49,513 nt of DNA. Source: an uncultured Oscillospiraceae bacterium (lineage in GTDB: Bacteria; Bacillota; Clostridia; Oscillospirales; Oscillospiraceae). Below, piece by piece: positions 9,701 to 16,264 of this stretch. Below the pieces are notes generated by a model. The model saw only the letters and a list, made by a program, of their open reading frames with translations, was not told the origin of the DNA and did no database searches. How positions within the stretch are numbered: the first letter of the stretch is position 1; each line of letters opens with the position of its first letter. A program made the translations under genes and the position numbers. Where the stretch lies: positions 1 to 49,513 of the forward strand of contig CAKTRJ010000017.1 of assembly GCA_934597345.1 (NCBI GenBank), in the 5' to 3' direction.

Positions 9701-11312
9701 CTTCGTGGTCGATACGTCCAATCCCAACGACGACTGCTCGCTGGAGCGGGTGGAGCTGTGGTCCGCTGACGGCGCGAAGCTGCTGTCCGCCTCCAACCGG
9801 GCGGGGGATACCTACACCATCGAGCTGCCCGCCAGCGTGGCCCTCTCTGAGCTGCCCAACCTGCGCCTGAAGTTCATCTGCGGCGACGCCGAACACGCGG
9901 TCGTCAAGCGGGGCGATACCGTGTGGGACGAGAGTAAGGGCTGCGGCATCACGACGCTGGGCCAGACGCAGGTGTTCACCGTTGTCGCGGAGGACGGCCA
10001 GACCAGCGCCCCCTACAAGGTCGTGATCAACGCCGAGACGAAGATCACCGCCGTGACGCTGCTGAACGGCACCGAGACCATCGCCTCCGGCACCCTTTCC
10101 GGCAGCAAGTGGACCATCACCCTGCCCGACAGCATCGACGCGGATCTGCTGACCCAGATCGGCGCAAGCGACACGATCTTCATGAAGATCGAATACGCGG
10201 GCGCGTCCCTGAAGCAGGTGGCCACCACCAACGGAGCCGGCTATGACGACGCCGGAAAGGAGAACTCCTGGGACTCCGGCAAGATCATGTGCGCCATCAG
10301 CCCCGGCAGCGAAGCGCAGTTCATCGTGACCGGCATCGACGGCCTGACCAAGGAGTATACCATCGCCATCACCCGGCCCAATGTGTCCACCACGCCCGTT
10401 CTGGAGAAGGTGTCGGTGGAGCGCACCAGCGACAACGCCGCCACCGTGAAGTTTACCTCCAGCATGGCGGGCAACTACTTCTACAAGGTGGTGGACAAGG
10501 GCGCGGCGGCTCCCACGGTGGATACCACCAGGGGCGGCACGACGGCGGTCAAGGGTGAGAACACCATCACCCTGACCAACCTGTCCACCGGCGCGCGGGA
10601 TATCTACATCGTGGTCAAGAGTCTTTCCAACGTGGAGTGCGATCCCTTCAAGATCGAGATCCCCGCCTACGGCAGCACCGAAACGCCGGATGAGGGCGAC
10701 TTTACGATCAGGGTGAACGCGCCTCCCACCGGCGGTACCATCACCACCAACCGCACCAGGGCCAACGAGGGCGACGAGATCATCGTCACCGTCACGCCCA
10801 AGACGGGCTATCAGATGAAGGCGGGGTCCCTGCGGTACGCGTTCTCCGAACCCGGCGCTAAGTACGAGACGATCACCGGAAACAGCTTCAAGATGCCCGG
10901 CGGTGACGTCAGCATCACCTGCGATTGGGAGACCGCCAGCACCACCGTCAACGGCATTACGGCCTTCTCCATCAACGGTGTGGCCGGTGCGGTGAACAAC
11001 ACCACCAACACCATTACCATCACCATGCCCCGCGGCACGGATGTGACGAAGCTGACCCCCGTCATCGCCACCAGCGGCGTCAAGTCTCTGACGCCCGGCA
11101 GCGGCGTGACGGTGGACTTCACCAACGCCGTGACCTATACGGCCACCATGGACGATGGCAGCACTAAGACCTACATCGTTACGGTCTATGTGAACAAGGG
11201 TACGCTGGCCGACCAGTTCTGGGACAAGCTGACGGACTTCGTCAGCCAGGTCCCCTGGTGGGAGTACGCCAAGCATCAGCAGAGCACCAGCAGTTATCCC
11301 AAGTATTGGTAA
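6798..11312 (+). CDS. Giant secreted multidomain surface protein with duplicated N-terminal module
   Basis: 1504 residues from the ATG at 6798 (MKKSYARI), preceded by GAGAGGA; the longer upstream reading frame runs through the terminator hairpins and is not believable. Signal peptide 1-28 (VVFA). Residues about 32-178 and 179-325 are identical copies of a 147-residue module starting KWPQLKELTIAAN; about 326-464 are a diverged third copy (ENFD..., GEITVYIAQEPNP...). Then an Fn3-like domain (465-564), several divergent InlB-B-repeat-like stretches (565-974, with F.GWTI and T.TANF patterns), two cadherin-like domains (975-1197), a second Fn3-like domain similar to the first (1198-1294), another InlB-like repeat, and a final DUF5018-like domain (1385-1465). 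The tail resembles that of the 1380-aa protein. Probably a surface adhesin or scaffold; no catalytic motif seen. The 5' half is visibly AT-richer than the 3' half. Confidence 0.8.
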   Translation: MKKSYARIIALLLSLLLCVGILPAVVFAEEATAPKWPQLKELTIAANTKLSATGKGAEDRSLDRLVTNVTFENYEELREVTSTNRLQKRHLVGKITLHVEEAPSAAWQYELPAGTLRYTPVDGLPNDVADTGGLTGALGFPVGSLTGTKISFYEETKSATPINPKNVYYYETEIVVDEPAPKWPQLKELTIAANTKLSATGKGAEDRSLDRLVTNVTFENYEELREVTSTNRLQKRHLVGKITLHVEEAPSAAWQYELPAGTLRYTPVDGLPNDVADTGGLTGALGFPVGSLTGTKISFYEETKSATPINPKNVYYYETEIVVDSAEKTWDYPVIKQVILNDYDKLFTTGGQAITIVGLQLENFDTAVLNSTTDKGIEEWIAGEITVYIAQEPNPQKYYSLNDEFGHNAISTEVTSVEGFVIHKKIVSAMFEAGQREAISLSYAANSDNTKTYHYKIKIEVGYPDDGVYVLDGTGTRIAPTKARVSFNANQAGTYHYAVVDAAATDVPAMPNTGAEMKAGENTFLIDELGEGAKKVYIWGKDASGNVSARPLVVEIGAEAKSYSLIFDTTTATTDGILRITADGKDVSFNTRIMVTPTTTAKGIYEGQQITVWMGNPHTNKDLDAVKLNPDIPVTIAPDKNSFSFTMPAADVYGTSSDWRTYVDSTKKRYTLTGIASTFDQTNVSGIKMGHVVFKDEGGNIITQATSGTTVTATPVPSTANYTLEFQFTEWSNATGFTLADADKTKETLTFTVGSENISLKANFKPIGTKVTWGTNITSADANAPQVSMPGNVSSPFVFKKQSVSVSIDGKAWYDRYEFKGWTITRDDVTLTGDAVNTSQAVGTPGTPGYWTYAKFDISGNEMTVTANFRERAFAAVTATVNDPAMGSAAVAIGNGEASPSQSVVFEGQTVTLTATPKSRRYMLDPENPWTVKDSSGAAIKFTPVTADNTQATFTMPSTGNDITATANFVVDTSNPNDDCSLERVELWSADGAKLLSASNRAGDTYTIELPASVALSELPNLRLKFICGDAEHAVVKRGDTVWDESKGCGITTLGQTQVFTVVAEDGQTSAPYKVVINAETKITAVTLLNGTETIASGTLSGSKWTITLPDSIDADLLTQIGASDTIFMKIEYAGASLKQVATTNGAGYDDAGKENSWDSGKIMCAISPGSEAQFIVTGIDGLTKEYTIAITRPNVSTTPVLEKVSVERTSDNAATVKFTSSMAGNYFYKVVDKGAAAPTVDTTRGGTTAVKGENTITLTNLSTGARDIYIVVKSLSNVECDPFKIEIPAYGSTETPDEGDFTIRVNAPPTGGTITTNRTRANEGDEIIVTVTPKTGYQMKAGSLRYAFSEPGAKYETITGNSFKMPGGDVSITCDWETASTTVNGITAFSINGVAGAVNNTTNTITITMPRGTDVTKLTPVIATSGVKSLTPGSGVTVDFTNAVTYTATMDDGSTKTYIVTVYVNKGTLADQFWDKLTDFVSQVPWWEYAKHQQSTSSYPKYW
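6892..7769 (+). repeat. Perfect tandem duplication, 437 bp identical, period 441 bp
   Basis: Bases 6892-7328 are repeated at 7333-7769 with no difference that I can find by eye. The offset is 441 bases (147 codons), so the reading frame is kept and a whole protein module is doubled. The lack of synonymous changes means the duplication is very recent, or is kept uniform by recombination, or is an assembly effect. A diverged third module follows directly. Confidence 0.95.
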
Positions 11313-11330
11313 TATCCCCTCTTTACCAAA

Positions 11331-11366
11331 GAAGGACGCCGGCAGTAATGCCGGCGTTCTTCTTAT
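11331..11366 (+). terminator. Intrinsic terminator of the surface cluster
   Basis: A 13-bp stem (one mismatch) with core GACGCCGGC / GCCGGCGTTC around the loop AGTAAT, followed by TTCTTCTTAT. It lies 18 bases after the stop of the 1504-aa gene. Confidence 0.75.
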
Positions 11367-11375
11367 ATGCCAAAA

Positions 11376-11414
11376 AAGCCGCACCCGGCCACGGGCGGTG
11401 GTCGGGTGTGGTTT
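11376..11414. other. Second hairpin in the 314-bp gap before the TetR gene
   Basis: CCGCACCCGGCC pairs imperfectly with GGTCGGGTGTGG, flanked by AAAAAAG on the left and TTT on the right, so it could terminate in either direction. The rest of the gap (11415-11564) shows no gene; the TetR promoter begins at 11565. Confidence 0.5.
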
Positions 11415-11564
11415 GAGGTTGTTCCTCGCAATGGAAAAGATTGTGTACAGCTGACTAGACTGTATGTATAACATAGCACGGGAGGATACATTTGTAAAGC
11501 GCATCTTTCATATTGAATTCATGAGCGATAGTAATGAATCGCGGCAGGGAGTTTCAAGAACCTC

Positions 11565-11611
11565 TTGACAAGTGCGGGCATTCGCGCTAAAATGCAGCTA
11601 ACGAATGTTAG
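11565..11611 (+). promoter_or_regulatory. TetR promoter with palindromic operator
   Basis: TTGACA (11565-11570), a 17-base spacer and TAAAAT (11588-11593) form a near-consensus sigma-A promoter. Directly downstream, at 11598-11611, is the palindrome CTAAC-GAAT-GTTAG, in the position where a bound repressor would block transcription. Autoregulation by the TetR protein encoded 16 bases later is the natural reading. Confidence 0.75.
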
Positions 11612-11626
11612 TTAGGATGGAAACGG

Positions 11627-12271
11627 ATGAAGCAGGAAGCTACACGGCAGAAGATCCTGGACAAGGCGTTGGAGCTGTTCTCCACACGGGGATACGACGC
11701 CGTCAGCGTGGGTGAGATCGCGGAAGCGGTGGGTATCAAGGCGCCCTCACTTTACAACCACTTCCCCAGCAAGCGGGCCATTTTTGACGCCATCGTGGAA
11801 GCCACGGCGGCCCAGTATGAGGCGGACACCGACCGGATCGACATCCATGTGCAGAACGTGACGCAGGACATCCCTGCCTTTACGGAGATCGCCGCGGACG
11901 CGCTGTTTGAAAAGGTGCGGCAGATCTTCGAGTATTCCCTCCACGACGAGACCATCAGCCGCTTCCGCCGCATGATGACCATCGAGCAGTTTCGCTCGCC
12001 GGAGCTGGCGGCGCTGTACTCCCGGCGGTATGTGGAGCGGGTCGTGGATTACCATGCCGGGATTTTCCGTGCGCTGATCGCGGTCGGAGAGATACCGGCG
12101 GAAGGCCCGGACGCGCTGGCGATGATGTACGTCGCCCCGGTGCTGACGCTGGTCGCCATCTGCGACCGCCAGCCGGAGCGGGAGGCGGAATGTCTCGCCG
12201 CGCTGGAAGCCCATGTCCGCCTTTTCTTCCGTCTCGTCCACGAGAAGCCGTCAACGGAGACGCAGGCATAA
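11627..12271 (+). CDS. TetR/AcrR family transcriptional regulator
   Basis: 214 residues. The N-terminal 50 residues are a clear TetR DNA-binding domain: RQKILDKALELFSTRGYDAVSV, then the recognition helix region GIKAPSLYNHFPSKRAIFDAI. The remaining helical part is the ligand-binding and dimer domain, which is too variable to name an inducer. A good ribosome site (AGGATGG) lies upstream, and a palindromic operator sits on its own promoter, so it is probably self-repressing. The only gene close downstream is a DUF998 membrane protein, 12 bases after the stop, which is the likely co-regulated target. Neither the ligand nor a resistance role can be told from the sequence. Confidence 0.92.
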   Translation: MKQEATRQKILDKALELFSTRGYDAVSVGEIAEAVGIKAPSLYNHFPSKRAIFDAIVEATAAQYEADTDRIDIHVQNVTQDIPAFTEIAADALFEKVRQIFEYSLHDETISRFRRMMTIEQFRSPELAALYSRRYVERVVDYHAGIFRALIAVGEIPAEGPDALAMMYVAPVLTLVAICDRQPEREAECLAALEAHVRLFFRLVHEKPSTETQA

Positions 12272-12283
12272 GAAGGAACACCT

Positions 12284-12976
12284 ATGAAAAAAACACTGGT
12301 ACAGAAGCTGGGCCTTCTGGGTATCGTCAGCTTTCTATCGTATACGGCGGCGGTGGTATTCGCGCCGCTGGCTTACCCCGGCTACAACTGGATGGCGCAG
12401 GCCGTCAGCGACCTGAGCGCTGCCAACGCGCCGTCGCTGGCGCTGTGGAACCGGCTCAGCGCCTTTTACAATGTGTGCGAGGTGGTCTGCGTCACGGTGG
12501 TGTGCATCGGCATCCGGGGCCGGAGGACAAAGCGGCTGCGCATCGGGATATACCTGTTTGCCGTCATGGAGTGGATCTCCGCCATCGGCTACCGGATGTT
12601 CCCCCTCAGCGACAGCGGCTATGCCGGTGCGTTTCAGGACGTGATGCACATGGTGGTCACCGCCGTGGTGGTGCTGCTGTCCATTGTGTCGCTGAGCGTT
12701 ATCATCACCGCGGGCGTGAAGGATCGGGGCTGCCGTTCCTACGGCATATGCGCCGCCATCGCTCTCGGCATGATGCTGGTGGGCGCGGCAGGGATGAAAT
12801 TAGTGCCTGCCGCCTACTTCGGCGTGGTGGAGCGCTTCAGCGTGTTCGCCGCCACGGGCTTCAACGCGGCGTTGGGACTTCACCTGTTCTGCGCGGACGC
12901 GGCGGAAGACTGCCGGAGATATACTGTGTCAGCACTGGGTGTCTTTGACACCGCTGAAAATATTCATCAAAAGTAA
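12284..12976 (+). CDS. DUF998 family membrane protein
   Basis: 230 residues with about six hydrophobic helices. The features fit DUF998: a first helix followed by the loop PGYNWMAQAVSDLSA, a cytoplasmic basic turn RGRRTKRLRIG, and the sequence YRMFPLSDSG before helix four. No catalytic residues are known for this family and no substrate can be assigned. It starts 12 bases after the TetR gene, behind AAGGAAC, so the two are almost certainly one transcript under the TetR operator. The C-terminal 30 residues (CADAAEDCRRYTVSALG...) are hydrophilic and look specific to this protein. Confidence 0.75.
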   Translation: MKKTLVQKLGLLGIVSFLSYTAAVVFAPLAYPGYNWMAQAVSDLSAANAPSLALWNRLSAFYNVCEVVCVTVVCIGIRGRRTKRLRIGIYLFAVMEWISAIGYRMFPLSDSGYAGAFQDVMHMVVTAVVVLLSIVSLSVIITAGVKDRGCRSYGICAAIALGMMLVGAAGMKLVPAAYFGVVERFSVFAATGFNAALGLHLFCADAAEDCRRYTVSALGVFDTAENIHQK

Positions 12977-13100
12977 GGAGAAATTTTTGAAACTGAGCAC
13001 CATGTTACTGGAGCGTGTGGCCTGACCGGGAGGTCTGGCAGATCCATTCACACGCCATTCCTCCCGGAGAACGGAAAACACATCTTCAGGAGGAGTAAAA

Positions 13101-13526
13101 ATGAACCGCGAAAACAAACGCAAAGCCTTTGAAAAGGGCTACTACAAGACCCACGCCTGCCATGACGCCTTCACCTGCAAGGTCTGCGGCAGGCTGTGCA
13201 CGCCGGAAAACGCAGGAAGTGACCACCGCAACCACTGTCCCAACTGCTTGAGCAGTCTCCATGTGGACATCGAGCCGGGGGATCGGGAGAGCGACTGCGG
13301 CGGCATCATGGAGCCCATCGCCGTCTGGGTACGCAAGGGCGGCGAGTGGGCCATCATCCACCGCTGCAAGCGCTGCGGCGCACTCAGCTCCAACCGCGTG
13401 GCGGCGGACGATAACCCCATGAAGCTGATGTCCATCGCCATGAAGCCCCTGTGTGAGCCGCCGTTCCCGCTGGAGCGCATCGAGGAGATGACGGCGCTGA
13501 TGGGCGGCGACGGAAGCATAAAATGA
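13101..13526 (+). CDS. RNHCP domain zinc-binding protein
   Basis: 141 residues, soluble. It contains the namesake motif RNHCPNCLSSLHVD (about 47-60) preceded by FTCKVCGRLC, and later HRCKRCGALSSNR. That makes three CxxC-type pairs, consistent with bound zinc. RNHCP proteins are small and widespread in Firmicutes and actinobacteria; their function is not established, though nucleic acid binding is a common guess from the zinc knuckles. The start is supported by AGGAGGAGT just upstream. The 120 bases before it carry a wide inverted repeat CCGGGAGG...CCTCCCGG (about 13027-13070), which may be regulatory. A hairpin follows the gene. Confidence 0.85.
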   Translation: MNRENKRKAFEKGYYKTHACHDAFTCKVCGRLCTPENAGSDHRNHCPNCLSSLHVDIEPGDRESDCGGIMEPIAVWVRKGGEWAIIHRCKRCGALSSNRVAADDNPMKLMSIAMKPLCEPPFPLERIEEMTALMGGDGSIK

Positions 13527-13548
13527 TCTTGCTGCCCTCTTGACAAAT

Positions 13549-13588
13549 GACCACCCGGCGATCACAATGGAGGTCGCCGGGTGGTTAC
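13549..13588 (+). terminator. Hairpin after the RNHCP gene
   Basis: ACCACCCGGCGAT pairs with GTCGCCGGGTGGT (13573-13585) around a 10-base loop. There is no strong T tract, so termination is only probable. The rest of the gap to 13781 shows no gene; an open frame running through it has no support and lacks a ribosome site. Confidence 0.5.
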
Positions 13589-13781
13589 TGCCCTCAAGCG
13601 TGATACGGGAGGACCGGCGGAAAAACACCGGCAGCCGTGTAAAGAATTTTATCATGAAAACCAGCCAAGCCAGACGCTGAGACGCAGTGCGGGTCGCGGA
13701 GCCGATCATGTGCTGCGCTTTATTTTTGAAAAACGGCGCCCGCCGAACAGGCGGTACCGGCGCCGGGAAAAGAGGGACGAA

Positions 13782-14450
13782 ATGCAGACGATTCTGATCA
13801 TTGATGATGACGCCGCCATCGGGAATCTGGAGCAGGAGGTGCTGGAGCGGGCGGGCTACGCCGTGCAGCGGGCCTACTCCGGGACGGAGGCGCTTCTGCT
13901 GCTGAAATCAAGCCGCCCCGACCTCATTTTACTTGACTTAATGCTGCCGGGCCTCAGCGGCGAGGAGGTGCTGCCGAAGATACAGGGTATTCCCGTCATC
14001 GTGGTCAGCGCCAGGGCCGCCGTGCAGGATAAGGTGGATCTGTTGCTGGGCGGCGCGGCGGACTATCTCACCAAGCCCTTTGATACCAAGGAGCTGCTGG
14101 CCCGTGTGGCCGTGCGGCTGCGGGAAGCGGTCCGCTCTCCGCTGGCGGCGGTCTATACCTGCGGCGGTCTGACGCTGGACACAGCCACCCACGAAGTCCG
14201 GGCCGACGGCGCGGCGGTGCAGCTGACCCGGACGGAATACGCCATTCTGAAGCTGCTGATGCAGAATCCCGGCCAGGTGCTGGCGAAGTCCGTGCTGCTG
14301 GACCGCATCAGCGCCGACACGCCGGACTGCACGGAAAACTCGCTGAAGACCCACATCAGAAACCTGCGGGGCAAGCTGCGGGCCGCGGCGGGCCGGGAGT
14401 ATGTGGAGGCGGTCTGGGGCATCGGGTTCCGCCTGCATGCAGAATCTTGA
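13782..14450 (+). CDS. OmpR/PhoB-family response regulator
   Basis: 222 residues from the ATG at 13782, where AAGAGGGA precedes MQTILIIDDD; the longer open frame upstream is Arg-rich and not credible. The receiver domain (1-115) has the acidic cluster Asp8-Asp10, phospho-acceptor Asp52 in LILLDLMLPG, a conserved Ser in VVSAR and Lys in YLTKPFD. The C-terminal winged helix (about 130-222) has LTRTEYAILKLLMQNPG and a recognition region ENSLKTHIRNLRGKLR. It sits upstream of an ABC ATPase, a permease and a histidine kinase, the layout of peptide-antibiotic sensing and immunity modules (BceRS/lantibiotic type). It probably responds to the kinase at 16265 and controls the ABC genes through repeats at 14445-14487. 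Confidence 0.93.
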   Translation: MQTILIIDDDAAIGNLEQEVLERAGYAVQRAYSGTEALLLLKSSRPDLILLDLMLPGLSGEEVLPKIQGIPVIVVSARAAVQDKVDLLLGGAADYLTKPFDTKELLARVAVRLREAVRSPLAAVYTCGGLTLDTATHEVRADGAAVQLTRTEYAILKLLMQNPGQVLAKSVLLDRISADTPDCTENSLKTHIRNLRGKLRAAAGREYVEAVWGIGFRLHAES

Positions 14451-14499
14451 CCATTTCTGGAGGATATTCTTGACCGCTTTCTTGAGCTTTGCCTGATAC
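14445..14499 (+). promoter_or_regulatory. Putative promoter and response-regulator sites before the ABC operon
   Basis: Three copies of TCTTGAYC occur at 14445, 14468 and 14480, the last with G in place of the first C. TTGACC (14470-14475) can serve as -35 to TGATAC (14494-14499) at an 18-base spacing. Direct repeats overlapping a -35 box are typical for OmpR/PhoB-family activators. The weak -10 makes this moderate evidence only. Confidence 0.4.
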
Positions 14500-14531
14500 C
14501 ATAGGCCCATCAAGCAAAGGAGGTACATCAC

Positions 14532-15446
14532 ATGGAATATGTGCTGGAAGCCAACGGGCTCTGCAAGCGCTACCGTGATTTCGCGGCGCTGAATGGTCTG
14601 GATATGCATATCCCCAGGGGCGCGATCTACGGCTTTGTGGGAAGAAACGGCGCGGGTAAGACCACGCTCATCCGTCTCATCTGCGGCTTGCAGGAGCCCA
14701 CGGGCGGCAGCTTTACCCTGTACGGCGCGAAGAATACCGACGAGCGCATCGGGCGGTGCCGCCGCCGGATGGGCGCGGTGGTGGAAACGCCGTCCATCTA
14801 CATGGATATGACAGCGGAGGAAAACCTCCGTCAGCAGTATCTGGTGCTGGGCATGCCCTCGACAGACGGCATCCCGGAGCTGCTGCATCTGGTGGGATTG
14901 GACAGTACGGGGAAAAAGAAAGCGAAAAACTTTTCGCTGGGCATGCGCCAGCGGCTGGGCATCGCTGTGGCCCTGGCGGGGAATCCGGACTTTCTGGTGC
15001 TGGATGAGCCGGTCAACGGCCTGGACCCTCAGGGCATCATCGAAATGCGGGAGCTGATCCTGAAGCTCAACCGTGAGTACGGCATCACCGTGCTGATCTC
15101 CAGCCACATCCTTGACGAGCTTTCCCGCCTTGCCACCCACTACGGCTTTATCGACGGCGGGCGCATGGTAAAGGAGATGAGCGCCGGGGAGCTGGAAGCC
15201 CACTGCCGCAAGTGCACCCGTGTGGAGGCTGACAGCAGCCGGATACTGGCGCGGGTGCTGGACGGCTTCGGCGCGGAATACCGCGTTGTGGACGATATCC
15301 GGGTGGACGTTTTCACCGATGTTCCGGTCACCGCGCTGGCCGAGGCGGCGCGGAAGGAGAACTGCGCCATCCACAGCATGAAGGAACGGGACGAAAGTCT
15401 TGAGAGCTTTTATATGAACCTGATGGGAGGTGTGCGCCATGCGTAA
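14532..15446 (+). CDS. ABC transporter ATP-binding protein, BcrA/lantibiotic-immunity type
   Basis: 304 residues. Walker A is GRNGAGKTT (37-45); the Q-loop lies in ICGLQEPTGG; the signature is the variant NFSLGMRQRLGIAV; Walker B is FLVLDEPVNGLDP; the switch His is in VLISSHILDELS. The 'SLGMRQR' signature and the roughly 300-residue length with a C-terminal extension (about 215-304) are typical of BcrA/MutF/NisF-like ATPases that drive export of bacitracin or lantibiotics. A perfect AAAGGAGGT ribosome site precedes the start. The stop overlaps the permease start by 8 bases, so the two are translationally coupled. The substrate is inferred from family and neighbours, not shown. Confidence 0.9.
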   Translation: MEYVLEANGLCKRYRDFAALNGLDMHIPRGAIYGFVGRNGAGKTTLIRLICGLQEPTGGSFTLYGAKNTDERIGRCRRRMGAVVETPSIYMDMTAEENLRQQYLVLGMPSTDGIPELLHLVGLDSTGKKKAKNFSLGMRQRLGIAVALAGNPDFLVLDEPVNGLDPQGIIEMRELILKLNREYGITVLISSHILDELSRLATHYGFIDGGRMVKEMSAGELEAHCRKCTRVEADSSRILARVLDGFGAEYRVVDDIRVDVFTDVPVTALAEAARKENCAIHSMKERDESLESFYMNLMGGVRHA

Positions 15447-16254
15447 GCTGCTGAGAGCCGACCTGTTCTGCCTGCGCCGGAGCCGTGTGCTGTGGCTGTG
15501 CATGGCGGCCGCCTTTGTCATTTCCGCCGTTTTCCTGCTGCGGCTCAGCGTGGACAACGAAAACATGCGGACACTGGATGATGCGTTTTTGCAGCTGTTG
15601 CCCTTCCTGTCCATTCTGCACACGGCCTTTATCGGCCTCTTTTTGGGGATCGAATATCAGGACGGCACCATGCGCAACAAGCTGGTCGTGGGCCACTCGC
15701 GGCGCGCGGTATACGGCGCCTATCTGATCACCGCTGTCATCGGCTGCTTCGCCATTTTGCTGGCATGGGCGGCCAGCGTGGTGGTCGGCGTGGCCAAATT
15801 CGGCTGGTTCGCCGCCCCGGCGGGAACGCTGCTGCTGTGTGCCGCCGCGATCCTGCTGCTGACTGTGGCGGAGGCCGCCATCCTGACGCCGCTGTGCCTG
15901 CTGGTCACCAACCGCGCCGTGTCCGGCGTGGCCGCTATCCTGCTGGCGCTGGCACTGCTGATCCTGGGCAGCAGCTTCTATAATGCCCTGTGCGAGCCGG
16001 AGACGACCTCCGCCGCCATCATGACGGAAAACGGCTTTGAGGTGGGCGAGCCGGAGCCCAACCCCGACTATATCTCCGGCACGCTGCGAACCGTATATCA
16101 GTTCGCTGTGGACGCGCTGCCCTCCGGACAGGCGATCCTGCTGGCCAATCAGGAACTGACCCATCCGGTCGTCTCCCTTTGCGCCTCGGCAGGCATTACG
16201 CTGCTGGTCAGCGCCGCCGGCATGGCGATCTTCAAACGAAAAGATCTGAAATAA
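15439..16254 (+). CDS. ABC-2 type membrane permease
   Basis: 271 residues, started at the ATG at 15439 (MRKLLRADLF), which has GGGAGGT at proper spacing; a start 9 bases earlier is possible. It has six hydrophobic helices, with a large loop between helices five and six (about 175-225, SFYNALCEPETTS...DYISG). The start RKLLRADLFCLRRSRVLW and the end AIFKRKDLK are typical of ABC-2 permeases next to BcrA-type ATPases, where subunits export membrane-active peptides or give immunity to them. It overlaps the ATPase gene and is followed after 10 bases by the histidine kinase. Related systems often have a second permease; a remnant of one may lie at 17116-17211. Confidence 0.85.
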   Translation: MRKLLRADLFCLRRSRVLWLCMAAAFVISAVFLLRLSVDNENMRTLDDAFLQLLPFLSILHTAFIGLFLGIEYQDGTMRNKLVVGHSRRAVYGAYLITAVIGCFAILLAWAASVVVGVAKFGWFAAPAGTLLLCAAAILLLTVAEAAILTPLCLLVTNRAVSGVAAILLALALLILGSSFYNALCEPETTSAAIMTENGFEVGEPEPNPDYISGTLRTVYQFAVDALPSGQAILLANQELTHPVVSLCASAGITLLVSAAGMAIFKRKDLK

Positions 16255-16264
16255 GGAGTTTACT

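Noticed and set aside
9177..11504. 775-codon open frame on the minus strand opposite the 1504-aa gene
   Set aside because: It is Gly/His/Arg/Asp-rich shadow sequence without domain or ribosome site; the plus-strand gene has a signal peptide and clear domains.
13581..13781. N-terminal extension of the response regulator
   Set aside because: The extra 67 residues are Arg-rich, precede the canonical start MQTILIIDDD, and have no ribosome site.
13938..15623. 561-codon minus-strand frame opposite the response regulator and ABC ATPase genes
   Set aside because: Both plus-strand genes have intact motifs; the minus frame has none.
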